DNA of 30,094 bases from positions 1-30,094 of the forward strand of contig CAJUHG010000035.1 of the NCBI GenBank assembly GCA_910586005.1, given 5' to 3'. Position numbers and translations under genes: made by a program. The stretch's first letter is position 1. The number at the start of each line of letters is the position of its first letter. Origin of the DNA: an uncultured Lachnospiraceae bacterium (lineage in GTDB: Bacteria; Bacillota; Clostridia; Lachnospirales; Lachnospiraceae). The notes beneath the pieces are model-generated. The model was given only the letters and a program-made list of their open reading frames with translations. It ran no database searches and was not told where the DNA came from. This document shows, piece by piece, positions 15,048 through 22,847 of this stretch.

Positions 15048-16319
15048 TTATGCCTCCTCAATCTTTACAGTAATCTGAGATAGATTTGGAAATGCAGTTA
15101 ATTCTTCTTTTTTCAATACCACTTCCTCCATCTCTCCTGGTGCTACCACTGGACGCTTTTTATGAATAATACGCTTATCATTTAGATATACTGACACATA
15201 ACAATTTTTATATACATCTCCTACACGAAAACGTACGGTATGCTTTTCATCCATTCTATCTGGATTAATCGTCTTTGGTACCGTATAGCGGGCACCTTCT
15301 ATAGCGGCAATTGGAATATCCTTTGCTTCTGTTTCTTGATGTTTTGCACCATTCAAAACATATTCAGCAGCATGCTTTCCTGCTGCAGCAGCTTCCTCAG
15401 AAACAAAATCCACTAAATCATGTACATGAAGTACATTGCCACATGCAAAGACTCCTTCTACATTGGTTTCCAAACATTCATTTACCAAAGGTCCAGAAGT
15501 AACGGGACTCATTTCTACACCAAGACTTCTAGATAATTCATTTTCAGGAATTAAACCACAAGATAATAATAAAGTATCACAAGTATAATGTTCTTCTGTT
15601 CCTGGAATAGGTCTTCTATTTTCATCTACTTCTGCAATTGTAATTCCTTCTACTCTTTCTTTTCCCTCGATATCCACAACAGTATGACTTAATTTGAGTG
15701 GAATACCATAATCATCTAAACATTGTACAATATTTCTCTTTAATCCTCCAGAGTATGGCATTAATTCAGCTACAACTTTTACTTTTGCACCTTCCAAAGT
15801 CATTCTTCTTGCCATAATAAGACCTATATCTCCAGAACCAAGAATAACAACTTCACGTCCAGGCATATATCCTTCCATATTTACAAGTCTTTGTGCTGTA
15901 CCTGCGGAGTAAATGCCTGCGGGACGATACCCTGGAATATTTAGAGCTCCTCTGGAACGTTCTCTGCATCCCATAGCAAGCACAACTGCTTTTGCCTGAA
16001 TTTCAAACATTCCCTCTTCACGACTCATTGCAGTAATGACTTTGTTATCTGCAATATCCATAACCATTGTATTTAATTTATATTCAATTTTTTCTTCTTG
16101 TAATTGCTTTACAAATCTTTCTGCATATTCTGGTCCAGTTAATTCTTCTTTAAACGTATGAAGACCAAATCCATTATGAATACATTGATTTAAAATGCCC
16201 CCAAGTTCTTTGTCTCGTTCTAAAACTAAAATAGATTCTACTCCATTTCTTTTGGCTGACACAGCTGCTGCAAGTCCTGCTGGACCGCCTCCTACAATCA
16301 CAATATCATAATTCAACAT
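15048..16319 (-). CDS. FAD/NAD(P)-dependent oxidoreductase, second subunit of the glycerol-3-phosphate dehydrogenase module
   Basis: A 423-residue pyridine-nucleotide-disulfide-type flavoprotein. FAD-binding GGGPAG (10-15) follows YDIVIVG; GGILNQCIHNGFGLHTFKEE (40-59) is typical of this GlpA-associated group; ATG-like strand VVLAMGCRERSRGAL (112-126); a second dinucleotide fold VVILGSGDIGLIMARR (157-172) for NAD(P)H; FACGNVLHVHDLVDFVSEE near the C-terminal FAD loop. It starts 20 bp after the GlpA-like gene and is followed 3 bp later by the DUF1667 gene, so the three are co-translated. It probably passes electrons from the dehydrogenase to NAD or another carrier; the direction and carrier are inference. 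It is not the classical membrane GlpB. Confidence 0.88.
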   Translation of the reverse strand: MLNYDIVIVGGGPAGLAAAVSAKRNGVESILVLERDKELGGILNQCIHNGFGLHTFKEELTGPEYAERFVKQLQEEKIEYKLNTMVMDIADNKVITAMSREEGMFEIQAKAVVLAMGCRERSRGALNIPGYRPAGIYSAGTAQRLVNMEGYMPGREVVILGSGDIGLIMARRMTLEGAKVKVVAELMPYSGGLKRNIVQCLDDYGIPLKLSHTVVDIEGKERVEGITIAEVDENRRPIPGTEEHYTCDTLLLSCGLIPENELSRSLGVEMSPVTSGPLVNECLETNVEGVFACGNVLHVHDLVDFVSEEAAAAGKHAAEYVLNGAKHQETEAKDIPIAAIEGARYTVPKTINPDRMDEKHTVRFRVGDVYKNCYVSVYLNDKRIIHKKRPVVAPGEMEEVVLKKEELTAFPNLSQITVKIEEA

Positions 16320-16339
16320 ATTTTTTCCTCGCTTTCTGA

Positions 16340-17776
16340 CTATATTCTATCTTTATTAATTCCTACAATAATCTTAGATTCTCCACCTGCTTTCGTTATC
16401 TCAGATGGATCTACTCCACGTTCTCTTGCAAGGATTTCTATGGTTCTTGGAGAACAGAAACCAGCCTGACAGCGTCCCATTCCAGCTCTTGTACGACGTT
16501 TCACACCATCTAAAGATTTTGCCCCCAATGGTCTATGGATGGCATCCATAATTTCACCTTCTGTAATCATTTCACATCTACAAATAATATTGCCATAAGC
16601 TGGATTTTCTTTCATTAATGCTGCATATTCTTCCTTGTTTAAAGTCTTTGGATCTAAAATACCTTTTCTAGTTCCAACAAAATCTGGATTTTCCTGTGCA
16701 TTTGTCAATTCTTTCAGAATATTTGCAACCATTTTTCCAATTGCAGGAGCACTGGTTAATCCAGGAGATTCAATTCCTGCACAATCAATAAATCCTTTCG
16801 CTTCCTCTAATTCACCAATATAAAATTCATGTCCATCTTCATGCGCACGCAAACCAGCAAAAGAAGTAATTACCTGACGGATGGGAAGTCCTTTTACTGT
16901 GCTACCAGCTTTATTAATTAATTCATCAATTCCCTCTTGTGTGGTATTTATCCCTTCTTTATTCTCAATATCAATTGCTGTTGGTCCTACTAATGTATTT
17001 CCATGAACCGTAGGTGTCACCAACACACCTTTTCCAAACTTACTTGGAAGTTGAAAAATAGTGTGTGTTACAAAACCTTCTGTAGAACGATCTAATAGAC
17101 AATAATCTCCACGTCTTGGTGTAATATGCAATTTCTTATCACTTACCATATTATGAAACTTATCTGCATAAACCCCTGCTGCATTTACTACATATTTTGT
17201 TTCAATTTCTCCTTGATTTGTCTTTAAAATCCAAGTATCATCTTTTTTTTCTAAACCTGTCACTTCTGTATCAAACTTAAATTCTACACCATTCACCGCT
17301 GCATTTTCAGCAAATGCAATATTCATGCCAAATGGACATACTATTCCTCCTGTAGGAGCATACAACGCTGCTACTGCTTCATCTGAAATATTTGGCTCTA
17401 ACTTTACAAGCTCTTCTCTGTCAATAATGCGCAAATCTTTTACTCCATTCTTGATACCTCTTTCATAAAGCTCTTGCAAATTTGGTTTTTCTTCTTCATG
17501 CAGACATACAACTAAAGAACCATTTTTCTTAAAATGAAAATCAAGTTCTTTGGAAAGTTCTTCCATCATCTGATTTCCTTCTACATTTAACTTTGCCATT
17601 AAGGAACCACTTTCTGCATCAAAACCTGCATGTACAATCGCGCTATTAGCTTTTGATGTTCCACAACATACATCTTCTTCTTTTTCTACTACACAGACGT
17701 TCAATTTATATCTGGAAAGCTCTCTTGCAGATGCACTTCCTGATACGCCTGCTCCAATAATTACTACATCATACAT
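16340..17776 (-). CDS. glpA: GlpA-like FAD-dependent glycerol-3-phosphate dehydrogenase with C-terminal Fe-S (BFD-like) domain
   Basis: Oxidises sn-glycerol-3-phosphate to dihydroxyacetone phosphate. The ATG at 17774-17776 begins MYDVVIIGAGVSGSASAREL, the FAD-binding fold; an upstream ATG 32 codons earlier lies inside a palindromic leader and lacks a ribosome-binding site. This gives 478 residues. After the FAD (DAO) domain (1-360) comes a BFD-like [2Fe-2S] domain with Cys399, Cys401, Cys436 and Cys441 (IICRCEM...GRCQAGFC). It heads a three-gene operon with the oxidoreductase and DUF1667 genes and lies downstream of glpK-glpF. Related proteins act on 2-hydroxyglutarate or amines, but the glycerol genes next door favour glycerol-3-phosphate. 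Confidence 0.85.
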   Translation of the reverse strand: MYDVVIIGAGVSGSASARELSRYKLNVCVVEKEEDVCCGTSKANSAIVHAGFDAESGSLMAKLNVEGNQMMEELSKELDFHFKKNGSLVVCLHEEEKPNLQELYERGIKNGVKDLRIIDREELVKLEPNISDEAVAALYAPTGGIVCPFGMNIAFAENAAVNGVEFKFDTEVTGLEKKDDTWILKTNQGEIETKYVVNAAGVYADKFHNMVSDKKLHITPRRGDYCLLDRSTEGFVTHTIFQLPSKFGKGVLVTPTVHGNTLVGPTAIDIENKEGINTTQEGIDELINKAGSTVKGLPIRQVITSFAGLRAHEDGHEFYIGELEEAKGFIDCAGIESPGLTSAPAIGKMVANILKELTNAQENPDFVGTRKGILDPKTLNKEEYAALMKENPAYGNIICRCEMITEGEIMDAIHRPLGAKSLDGVKRRTRAGMGRCQAGFCSPRTIEILARERGVDPSEITKAGGESKIIVGINKDRI

Positions 17777-18089
17777 ATGATTCACCCATCCTTTTTTACT
17801 TTTTTTATTTCCGCTAGTAATGCACCATAAGACACTTAGGAGAATAGCCATATTTGCTGGATATTTAACCAATACTGCGAGGTTGCTAAGTGTCAGTGCA
17901 CTTGTTTAACAAAGACCAAAGCGGAGTATAGACAAATACCTAATCCCTTGTTATGAAGGTATTTATCTTTGTATTTACCTCTAAATAAAATGTAAATAAC
18001 TATTACTATTTTATCATTAAATATAATTAAGAAGCAATATTTACTTCTCTTGTACAATTTAAGTTATCTGATATATATTTTTCAATAAT
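17777..18089 (-). other. Leader region of the glpA-like operon
   Basis: The non-coding minus-strand stretch between the glpF terminator and glpA. A plausible but weak promoter is TTGCTT, 18 bp, TAAAAT near 18015-18045. Downstream come an 11-bp hairpin (17930-17968) and a nested palindrome (17811-17924). Together they would form a transcript leader of more than 200 nt, long enough for antitermination or riboswitch control. Confidence 0.45.
17811..17968 (-). promoter_or_regulatory. Candidate structured leader RNA upstream of glpA
   Basis: Three nested pairs enclose one loop: CCGCT (17811-17815) with AGCGG (17920-17924), TGCAC (17821-17825) with GTGCA (17896-17900), and GACACTTAG (17831-17839) with CTAAGTGTC (17886-17894). 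Immediately upstream in the transcript is an 11-bp hairpin (17930-17940 with 17958-17968, one G-U pair). The pairings are seen directly. A role as a GlpP target, another cis-regulatory RNA, or simply a miniature inverted-repeat element cannot be told apart here. Confidence 0.5.
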
Positions 18090-18138
18090 AGGGGAAAAGC
18101 AACAATCACACTCCCCTTTTGGGGAATGTAATCATTGC
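18090..18138 (-). terminator. Strong intrinsic terminator after glpF
   Basis: An 18-bp stem (18099-18116 with 18121-18138, all positions paired if G-U is allowed) with an AAAA loop on the minus strand, followed by TTTTCCCC. It lies about 72 nt beyond the glpF stop and separates the glpK-glpF unit from the glpA operon. Confidence 0.85.
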
Positions 18139-18209
18139 CTCTCCATTATCTCTGCAATGCCATATTCATACTATAAAAAGCTTTTATGCTTTTCACTAAA
18201 TGATAGATT

Positions 18210-18914
18210 CTACCAAGGAATAATTGCATATAAACCAACTGCCAAAAGTGCTCCAATAATTGGTCCAACTAATGTAACAATTCCATACCCCCAATTAGAA
18301 CTTCCTTTTCCAGCAATAGGAAGAACTGCATGTGCAAAACGAGGACCAAGGTCACGGGCTGGGTTTAATGCATATCCTGTCAATCCACCCAAAGACATAC
18401 CAATAGAAACAATAATTCCAAATACTAACAAGTTGCCTACTCCAGCGGGAGCATCTGCAGGAATGCCTTTGATTGCAAATACTAATACAAAAGTTGCAAC
18501 AACTTCTGCTAAGATGTTAAGAACAAAATTTGGAATAGATGGTCCACAAGAGAATACACCTAATTTTGTTCCAGGATCATCTGTTGCTTCAAATTGACCT
18601 TTAAATAAAATCCATACAATAACTGCGCCTACAAATGCGCCTACAAACTGTGCAACCAGATAACCTGGTACCATACTCCAAGCTAAACTTCCATCCGCTG
18701 CTAGTGCAATAGTTAATGCTGGATTAAAATGTGCGCCTGACGCTGCACCAAAGATAAAGGCTGGTAACATAACTGCAAGACCCCAAGCAATTGTAATTTG
18801 AATGGAACCAGCACCTTTCATACCAGATTTATTTAAAGTCACATTGGCTACTACTCCATCTCCTAAAATAATCAACATCATTGTTCCAATAAATTCTGCT
18901 ATATATGGTAACAT
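18210..18914 (-). CDS. glpF: Glycerol facilitator (aquaglyceroporin)
   Basis: A 234-residue six-helix channel of the MIP family that lets glycerol cross the membrane by diffusion. Both channel motifs are present: HFNPALT (NPA at 64-66) and ALNPARDLGPR (NPA at 184-186). Asp188 after the second NPA-Arg marks the glycerol-conducting (GlpF) rather than water-only subgroup, and Arg187 is the selectivity-filter arginine. It starts 39 bp after glpK and ends before a strong terminator, so glpK-glpF form one unit that couples entry to trapping by phosphorylation. ATG with a GGGGG-type site. Confidence 0.96.
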   Translation of the reverse strand: MLPYIAEFIGTMMLIILGDGVVANVTLNKSGMKGAGSIQITIAWGLAVMLPAFIFGAASGAHFNPALTIALAADGSLAWSMVPGYLVAQFVGAFVGAVIVWILFKGQFEATDDPGTKLGVFSCGPSIPNFVLNILAEVVATFVLVFAIKGIPADAPAGVGNLLVFGIIVSIGMSLGGLTGYALNPARDLGPRFAHAVLPIAGKGSSNWGYGIVTLVGPIIGALLAVGLYAIIPW

Positions 18915-18953
18915 TTCAAGTCCCCCTTTCTGTCTGCTGCTTGCTTCTATCTA

Positions 18954-20450
18954 CTAGTCTTCTTTTGCCCAACCATAGGAATATTTTACAGCCTTATTCC
19001 AGCCTTTTACCTTCTCTTCTCTTTCTTCTTTGGAAATCTGTGGTTTAAAAGTTTGATCAATTGCCCAATTCTTAATAACTTCTTCTTTGTTAACCCAATA
19101 TCCAACTGCAAGACCTGCTAAATAAGCTGCACCCATAGCAGTTGTTTCTACACAACAAGGACGATTTACAGGAGCATCAATAATATCTGCCTGTGTCTGC
19201 ATTAAGAAATCGTTTGCACTTGCCCCACCATCAACCTTTAAGGCATTCAATTCAATTCCTGAATCAGCTCTCATGGCCTGTAACACATCATTCACTTGAT
19301 ATGCCAAAGATTCTAACGTTGCACGAATTATATGATATTTATTCACCCCACGTGTAATTCCTACAATTGTTCCTCTTGCATATTGATCCCAATGAGGAGC
19401 ACCAAGTCCTGTAAATGCAGGTACTACATAACATCCATTCGTATCTTTTACTTTCTTAGCCATGTACTCTGAATCAGGAGCACTATCAATAATTCTTAAT
19501 TCATCACGAAGCCATTGAATAGCTGCACCAGCAACAAAAATGGAACCTTCCAATGCATAATTAACTTTTCCATCAATTCCCCATGCAATTGTTGTTACTA
19601 AGCCATTCTTAGAAAATACAGGTTTTTCCCCAGTATTCATTAATAAGAAACATCCTGTTCCATATGTATTCTTTGCTTCTCCTTCTGTAAAACAAGTCTG
19701 ACCAAACAATGCTGCCTGCTGATCCCCAGCTGCTCCACTTACAGGAATTGGTCCACCAAAGAAAGATGTATCTGCTGTTCCATAGACACAACTAGATGGT
19801 TTTGCTTCTGGAAGCATACTTGCTGGAATATTTAACTCTTTCAGAATATCTTCATCCCATTTTAATTCATTGATATTGAAAAGCATGGTACGTGCAGCAT
19901 TAGAATAATCTGTTACATGTGCTTCTCCCTTTGTAAGTTTCCAAATAAGCCATGTTTCTACTGTACCAAAAAGTAATTCTCCTTTTTCCGCTCTTTCTCT
20001 TGCCCCTTCTACATTATCTAGAATCCATTTTAACTTGGTTCCAGAGAAATATGCATCAATTACCAATCCTGTTTTCTGACGGAAGGTATCTTCTAAGCCT
20101 TTTTCCTTTAAGGAATCACAATATTCAGAAGTTCTACGACACTGCCATACAATTGCATGATATACAGGTTCTCCTGTATTCTTATCCCAAACAATTGTAG
20201 TTTCACGCTGATTTGTAATACCAATTGCAGCAATATCTTCGGCAGAAGCCCCAATCTTCTGCATTGCTTCTACTGCAACTCCAAGCTGTGTGGACCAAAT
20301 TTCATTAGCATCATGTTCTACCCAACCTGGTTTTGGAAAATATTGTGTAAATTCTTTCTGAGCTACGCTGCACATTTCTCCTCTTTCATTGAAAAGAATA
20401 CATCTGTTACTTGTTGTACCGGCGTCCAAAGCCATAACATATTTTGCCAT
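18954..20450 (-). CDS. glpK: Glycerol kinase
   Basis: Phosphorylates glycerol to sn-glycerol-3-phosphate with ATP. The 498-residue FGGY kinase shows MALDAGTTSNRCILFN (phosphate 1), ITNQRETTIVWD, SGTKLKWIL, the AAGDQQAALFGQ segment, the family signature GAPHWDQYARGTIVGITRG and VDGGASANDFLMQ. The length is standard. ATG with GGAGGAGG, transcribed from a close-to-consensus promoter 38 bp upstream. In enterococcal GlpK, HPr phosphorylates a histidine in a YHFYG-like loop just before AGDQQ; here the aligned segment reads TSFFG, with Ser229 where the histidine would be, so activation by the phosphotransferase system is unlikely. That alignment is from memory. It forms an operon with glpF. Confidence 0.97.
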   Translation of the reverse strand: MAKYVMALDAGTTSNRCILFNERGEMCSVAQKEFTQYFPKPGWVEHDANEIWSTQLGVAVEAMQKIGASAEDIAAIGITNQRETTIVWDKNTGEPVYHAIVWQCRRTSEYCDSLKEKGLEDTFRQKTGLVIDAYFSGTKLKWILDNVEGARERAEKGELLFGTVETWLIWKLTKGEAHVTDYSNAARTMLFNINELKWDEDILKELNIPASMLPEAKPSSCVYGTADTSFFGGPIPVSGAAGDQQAALFGQTCFTEGEAKNTYGTGCFLLMNTGEKPVFSKNGLVTTIAWGIDGKVNYALEGSIFVAGAAIQWLRDELRIIDSAPDSEYMAKKVKDTNGCYVVPAFTGLGAPHWDQYARGTIVGITRGVNKYHIIRATLESLAYQVNDVLQAMRADSGIELNALKVDGGASANDFLMQTQADIIDAPVNRPCCVETTAMGAAYLAGLAVGYWVNKEEVIKNWAIDQTFKPQISKEEREEKVKGWNKAVKYSYGWAKED

Positions 20451-20487
20451 TTGTAAAAACCTCCTCCAATTTATACTTGATGAAAAT

Positions 20488-20516
20488 ATTATATCCTTTT
20501 AGATGGCTATTGTCAT
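20488..20516 (-). promoter_or_regulatory. glpK-glpF promoter
   Basis: Minus-strand ATGACA (20511-20516), 17-bp spacer, perfect TATAAT (20488-20493). The predicted leader is only about 30 nt and contains no terminator hairpin, so GlpP-type antitermination is not expected at this promoter. Confidence 0.8.
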
Positions 20517-20720
20517 TAGACACATATACTTATTTGTACAATTTCTTCCATTTTTTTAATTTCTTTTTAATTTCTGTTATTTTTTCAATATCTGCACTAG
20601 GTATAATTCTTTATATAGTTAGTGATATTAAGATTTTAGTTATCTGTGATACTATTTTTTTATTTATATTTGGTGTTATTATACTAAGGTTTTTATTTAC
20701 TGTATTGTAACGTTTTATAT

Positions 20721-21278
20721 CTATGCTGTCATTGTACTTTGTGTGGAAGGTAATACTAAAATATTTCCAGATGGAAGCTTTAACATCGCTCGTATATTTT
20801 CTACCGCTGCAAGTACCTCATCTTCTTCTGGTCCTTTTTTCATTGCCACACAATCTAGTATAAAATGACAAACTGATTTAATAATAAAACTTTCCACTAA
20901 ATAATTTCCATTTTGTCCTAACCAAAAACGATTTCTAATTTGTTCATCTACTACTGGATATAACTCTTTGATTACTCGTTCTCTACTGATATGTTCTAAA
21001 ACCTTTCGATAAAAAGCATGGTTTTCTTTAATGATTTTCACAACCTTACAAATCCAAGTATCAAATTCTTCACTTTCATCATATGCAACTTGCTTCACAA
21101 AGTCTTCATCATACACCCACTCAATTACCCCATAGATATCTTGGAAATGATAATAAAAACTTTGCCGTTTCATATTTTTACAATCCATAATATCTTGAAC
21201 TGTAATCTTTCGCAGTGGTTTTACTCGTAGCATTTCTTGTAACCCATCTGCTATCTTTCTCTTTGTATTATTACCCAT
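20721..21278 (-). CDS. TetR-family regulator in the glycerol cluster
   Basis: A 185-residue TetR-type regulator with an intact DNA-binding domain: helix 1 TKRKIADGLQEMLR, then ITVQDIMDCKNMKRQSFYYHFQDIYGVIEW (about 24-53), whose FYYHF is the usual end of the recognition helix. The C-terminal half (WICKVVKIIKENHAFYRKVLEH...) resembles the TetR_C_8 type found in dihydroxyacetone-kinase (DhaS-like) regulators. It starts 15 bp after glpP and lies between glpP and glpK, suggesting that it senses a glycerol or dihydroxyacetone metabolite. Good ATG with a GGAGG site. The family is firm; the effector and target are unknown. Confidence 0.85.
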   Translation of the reverse strand: MGNNTKRKIADGLQEMLRVKPLRKITVQDIMDCKNMKRQSFYYHFQDIYGVIEWVYDEDFVKQVAYDESEEFDTWICKVVKIIKENHAFYRKVLEHISRERVIKELYPVVDEQIRNRFWLGQNGNYLVESFIIKSVCHFILDCVAMKKGPEEDEVLAAVENIRAMLKLPSGNILVLPSTQSTMTA

Positions 21279-21293
21279 TCTCTTTTCTCCTCC

Positions 21294-21881
21294 TTACATA
21301 AACCATACCTCCTGGTTTGTGGTAGAAACTGAAATTGCCCCTGCATTTAATGCCTCTATCACATCTTCTTTATCACTAATTAAACCGCCAGCAATTACAG
21401 CTTTGGAACTCAACTTATCAATCTTTCTTATAATCTTTGGCATAACCCCCGGAAGTATTTCAATTACATCTGCTTTAATCTGCTTTTTCTGTTTTTCTAT
21501 ACTTTGATAAGCTCTAGAATCTAACACGAATATTCTAAAAACAGTATATAAGGACAACTCTTTCGCCCGATTAATCATATTCATTCTAGTTGAAATAATA
21601 CCATCCGCTCTTGTATTTTTCTTAATATAATCTACAGCAACTTCATGTGTACTTAATCCCTCTATTAAATCAATATGTACCAAAGCTATCCTATTTGCCT
21701 GTTTAATCTGCTCTATAATCCCGCCAATATTACACATATCCCCAAACAATACAAATACAATTTTCACCTCAGATTTCAGGCACTGTTCAATTCCTGTAAA
21801 ATTTTTTACCGCCGCAATAATTGGAGAATCCAACATTGCATCATAAAATTTTTGTTCCATAATCCCCACACCAGCTTTCAT
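21294..21881 (-). CDS. glpP: Glycerol-3-phosphate-responsive antiterminator
   Basis: GlpP binds leader RNA when glycerol-3-phosphate is present and prevents premature termination of glp transcripts. The protein is a TIM-barrel-like family member: SPIIAAVKNFTGIEQCL, VHIDLIEGLSTHEVAVDYI, ADGIISTRMNMINRAKE, RIFVLDSRAYQSIEK, IEILPGVMPKIIRKI and AGGLISDKEDVIEALNAGAISVSTTN all match. The start is uncertain: ATG at 21879-21881 gives 195 residues without a nearby ribosome-binding site, ATG at 21858-21860 gives 188 and begins MEQKFYD, with only GGTG or GGGG before it. An unused strong AGGAGGTG lies 27 nt before the first ATG. A terminator-bearing leader precedes the gene, and a tetR gene follows after 15 bp. 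Confidence 0.93.
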   Translation of the reverse strand: MKAGVGIMEQKFYDAMLDSPIIAAVKNFTGIEQCLKSEVKIVFVLFGDMCNIGGIIEQIKQANRIALVHIDLIEGLSTHEVAVDYIKKNTRADGIISTRMNMINRAKELSLYTVFRIFVLDSRAYQSIEKQKKQIKADVIEILPGVMPKIIRKIDKLSSKAVIAGGLISDKEDVIEALNAGAISVSTTNQEVWFM

Positions 21882-21956
21882 CTGTTTCTATATTCTTTTC
21901 TTATTTCACCTCCTAATCAAATATGCTTTCACATAACAAGGTCTTTCCTAATGGAA

Positions 21957-22009
21957 TAAAAAAAGAGTAAAGCTAATAAACAACATTTCTGTTGAGCTAA
22001 CCTTACTCT
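21957..22009 (-). terminator. Intrinsic terminator in the glpP leader, likely antitermination target
   Basis: AGAGTAA (21964-21970) pairs with TTACTCT (22003-22009), AGCT with AGCT, and CAACA (21981-21985) with TGTTG (21990-21994) around a 4-nt loop, with small internal bulges. On the minus strand the stem is followed by seven T. It lies about 75 nt before glpP and 45-95 nt after a promoter, so it would stop transcription before glpP. It could also end transcripts from the thioredoxin-like gene upstream; control by GlpP is inference. Confidence 0.7.
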
Positions 22010-22053
22010 GTGTTCTCCAGGCACCTATATTCTTTTTCTCTTCTGGTAAACTT

Positions 22054-22082
22054 ATGTTAGCATCTTTAACAAAAAATTTCAA
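22054..22082 (-). promoter_or_regulatory. Probable glpP promoter
   Basis: Minus-strand TTGAAA (22077-22082), 17-bp spacer, TAACAT (22054-22059), placing the start about 40 nt upstream of the leader terminator. Confidence 0.55.
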
Positions 22083-22167
22083 GCAAACTTTAAAAAAAAT
22101 AAAATTATATCTAAAACCATCAAATTTTGCTATTATTTTTTGGTAATTTTGTCTATTTTATGTGCCT

Positions 22168-22839
22168 TTATTTAGGATAAGCTTTTATTATTTGATACAT
22201 TTGATCTATTGTTTTTACTCCAAGAAGTACTTCCTTTTCATTAATAATTGTCATAGGTATTCTTTCAATATGATACTCCTCTGCAAGATGTGGATAAAGT
22301 CTTGCATCTATCATTTTCGCTTCTATCATCTCTGATTCTGCTGCCATCTTCTGGCAGGTAATTACTTGTTGCGCACAATGATGGCAAGAAAGAGAAACAA
22401 ATATTTTCATTTCTATTTTATGAGATAGTTTATGAAGTTTTTTTTGAATATGCTTATCTATTTCCTGTCCTGCACCAGCAACATTATAAAGAGCCAATAC
22501 AAAAGAATTCATTTCCTTCCCTCCAGTTACACCATGAAATGCTATTCCTGTATAGCTATCCTCTTTATAAAGAGCTGTAACTGGCAACATAGAGCTATCC
22601 AATTCTGGAAAATTTATCTCTGCTTCTGCTTTTTCATAAAAATGACAAGATAATGTTTCAGACAATCCTACCATATGTCTTACCAGTTCTGCCATCTCAA
22701 TAGAGGCTTTGTCAGCCAAATCTATTACACACACCAGACATACTTCATCGGTTAATTTTTTTAATATTGTATGCAACTGTTCTTCTAATTCCTTTGTAAT
22801 AAGCTCACTTCGAGAAGAAATTTTTTCAATATCTACCAT
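22168..22839 (-). CDS. Stand-alone AhpF N-terminal-domain-like double thioredoxin-fold protein
   Basis: A 223-residue cytoplasmic protein with two thioredoxin folds in tandem, the arrangement of the N-terminal domain of AhpF. The first fold (about 20-120) has no active-site cysteines but keeps AFHGVTGGKEMNSFVLAL, matching the AhpF-type pattern. The second (about 142-223) has KIFVSLSCHHCAQQV with redox Cys152 and Cys155 and the cis-proline loop RIPMTII (Pro195). AhpF normally continues into a thioredoxin-reductase-like FAD/NADH domain, which is absent here. The gene starts 8 bp after ahpC, so the pair should be coexpressed and this protein is the likely electron donor to AhpC. It would need a separate reductase such as TrxB. 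The family call is firm; the partner is inferred. Confidence 0.85.
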   Translation of the reverse strand: MVDIEKISSRSELITKELEEQLHTILKKLTDEVCLVCVIDLADKASIEMAELVRHMVGLSETLSCHFYEKAEAEINFPELDSSMLPVTALYKEDSYTGIAFHGVTGGKEMNSFVLALYNVAGAGQEIDKHIQKKLHKLSHKIEMKIFVSLSCHHCAQQVITCQKMAAESEMIEAKMIDARLYPHLAEEYHIERIPMTIINEKEVLLGVKTIDQMYQIIKAYPK

Positions 22840-22847
22840 ACATCCTC

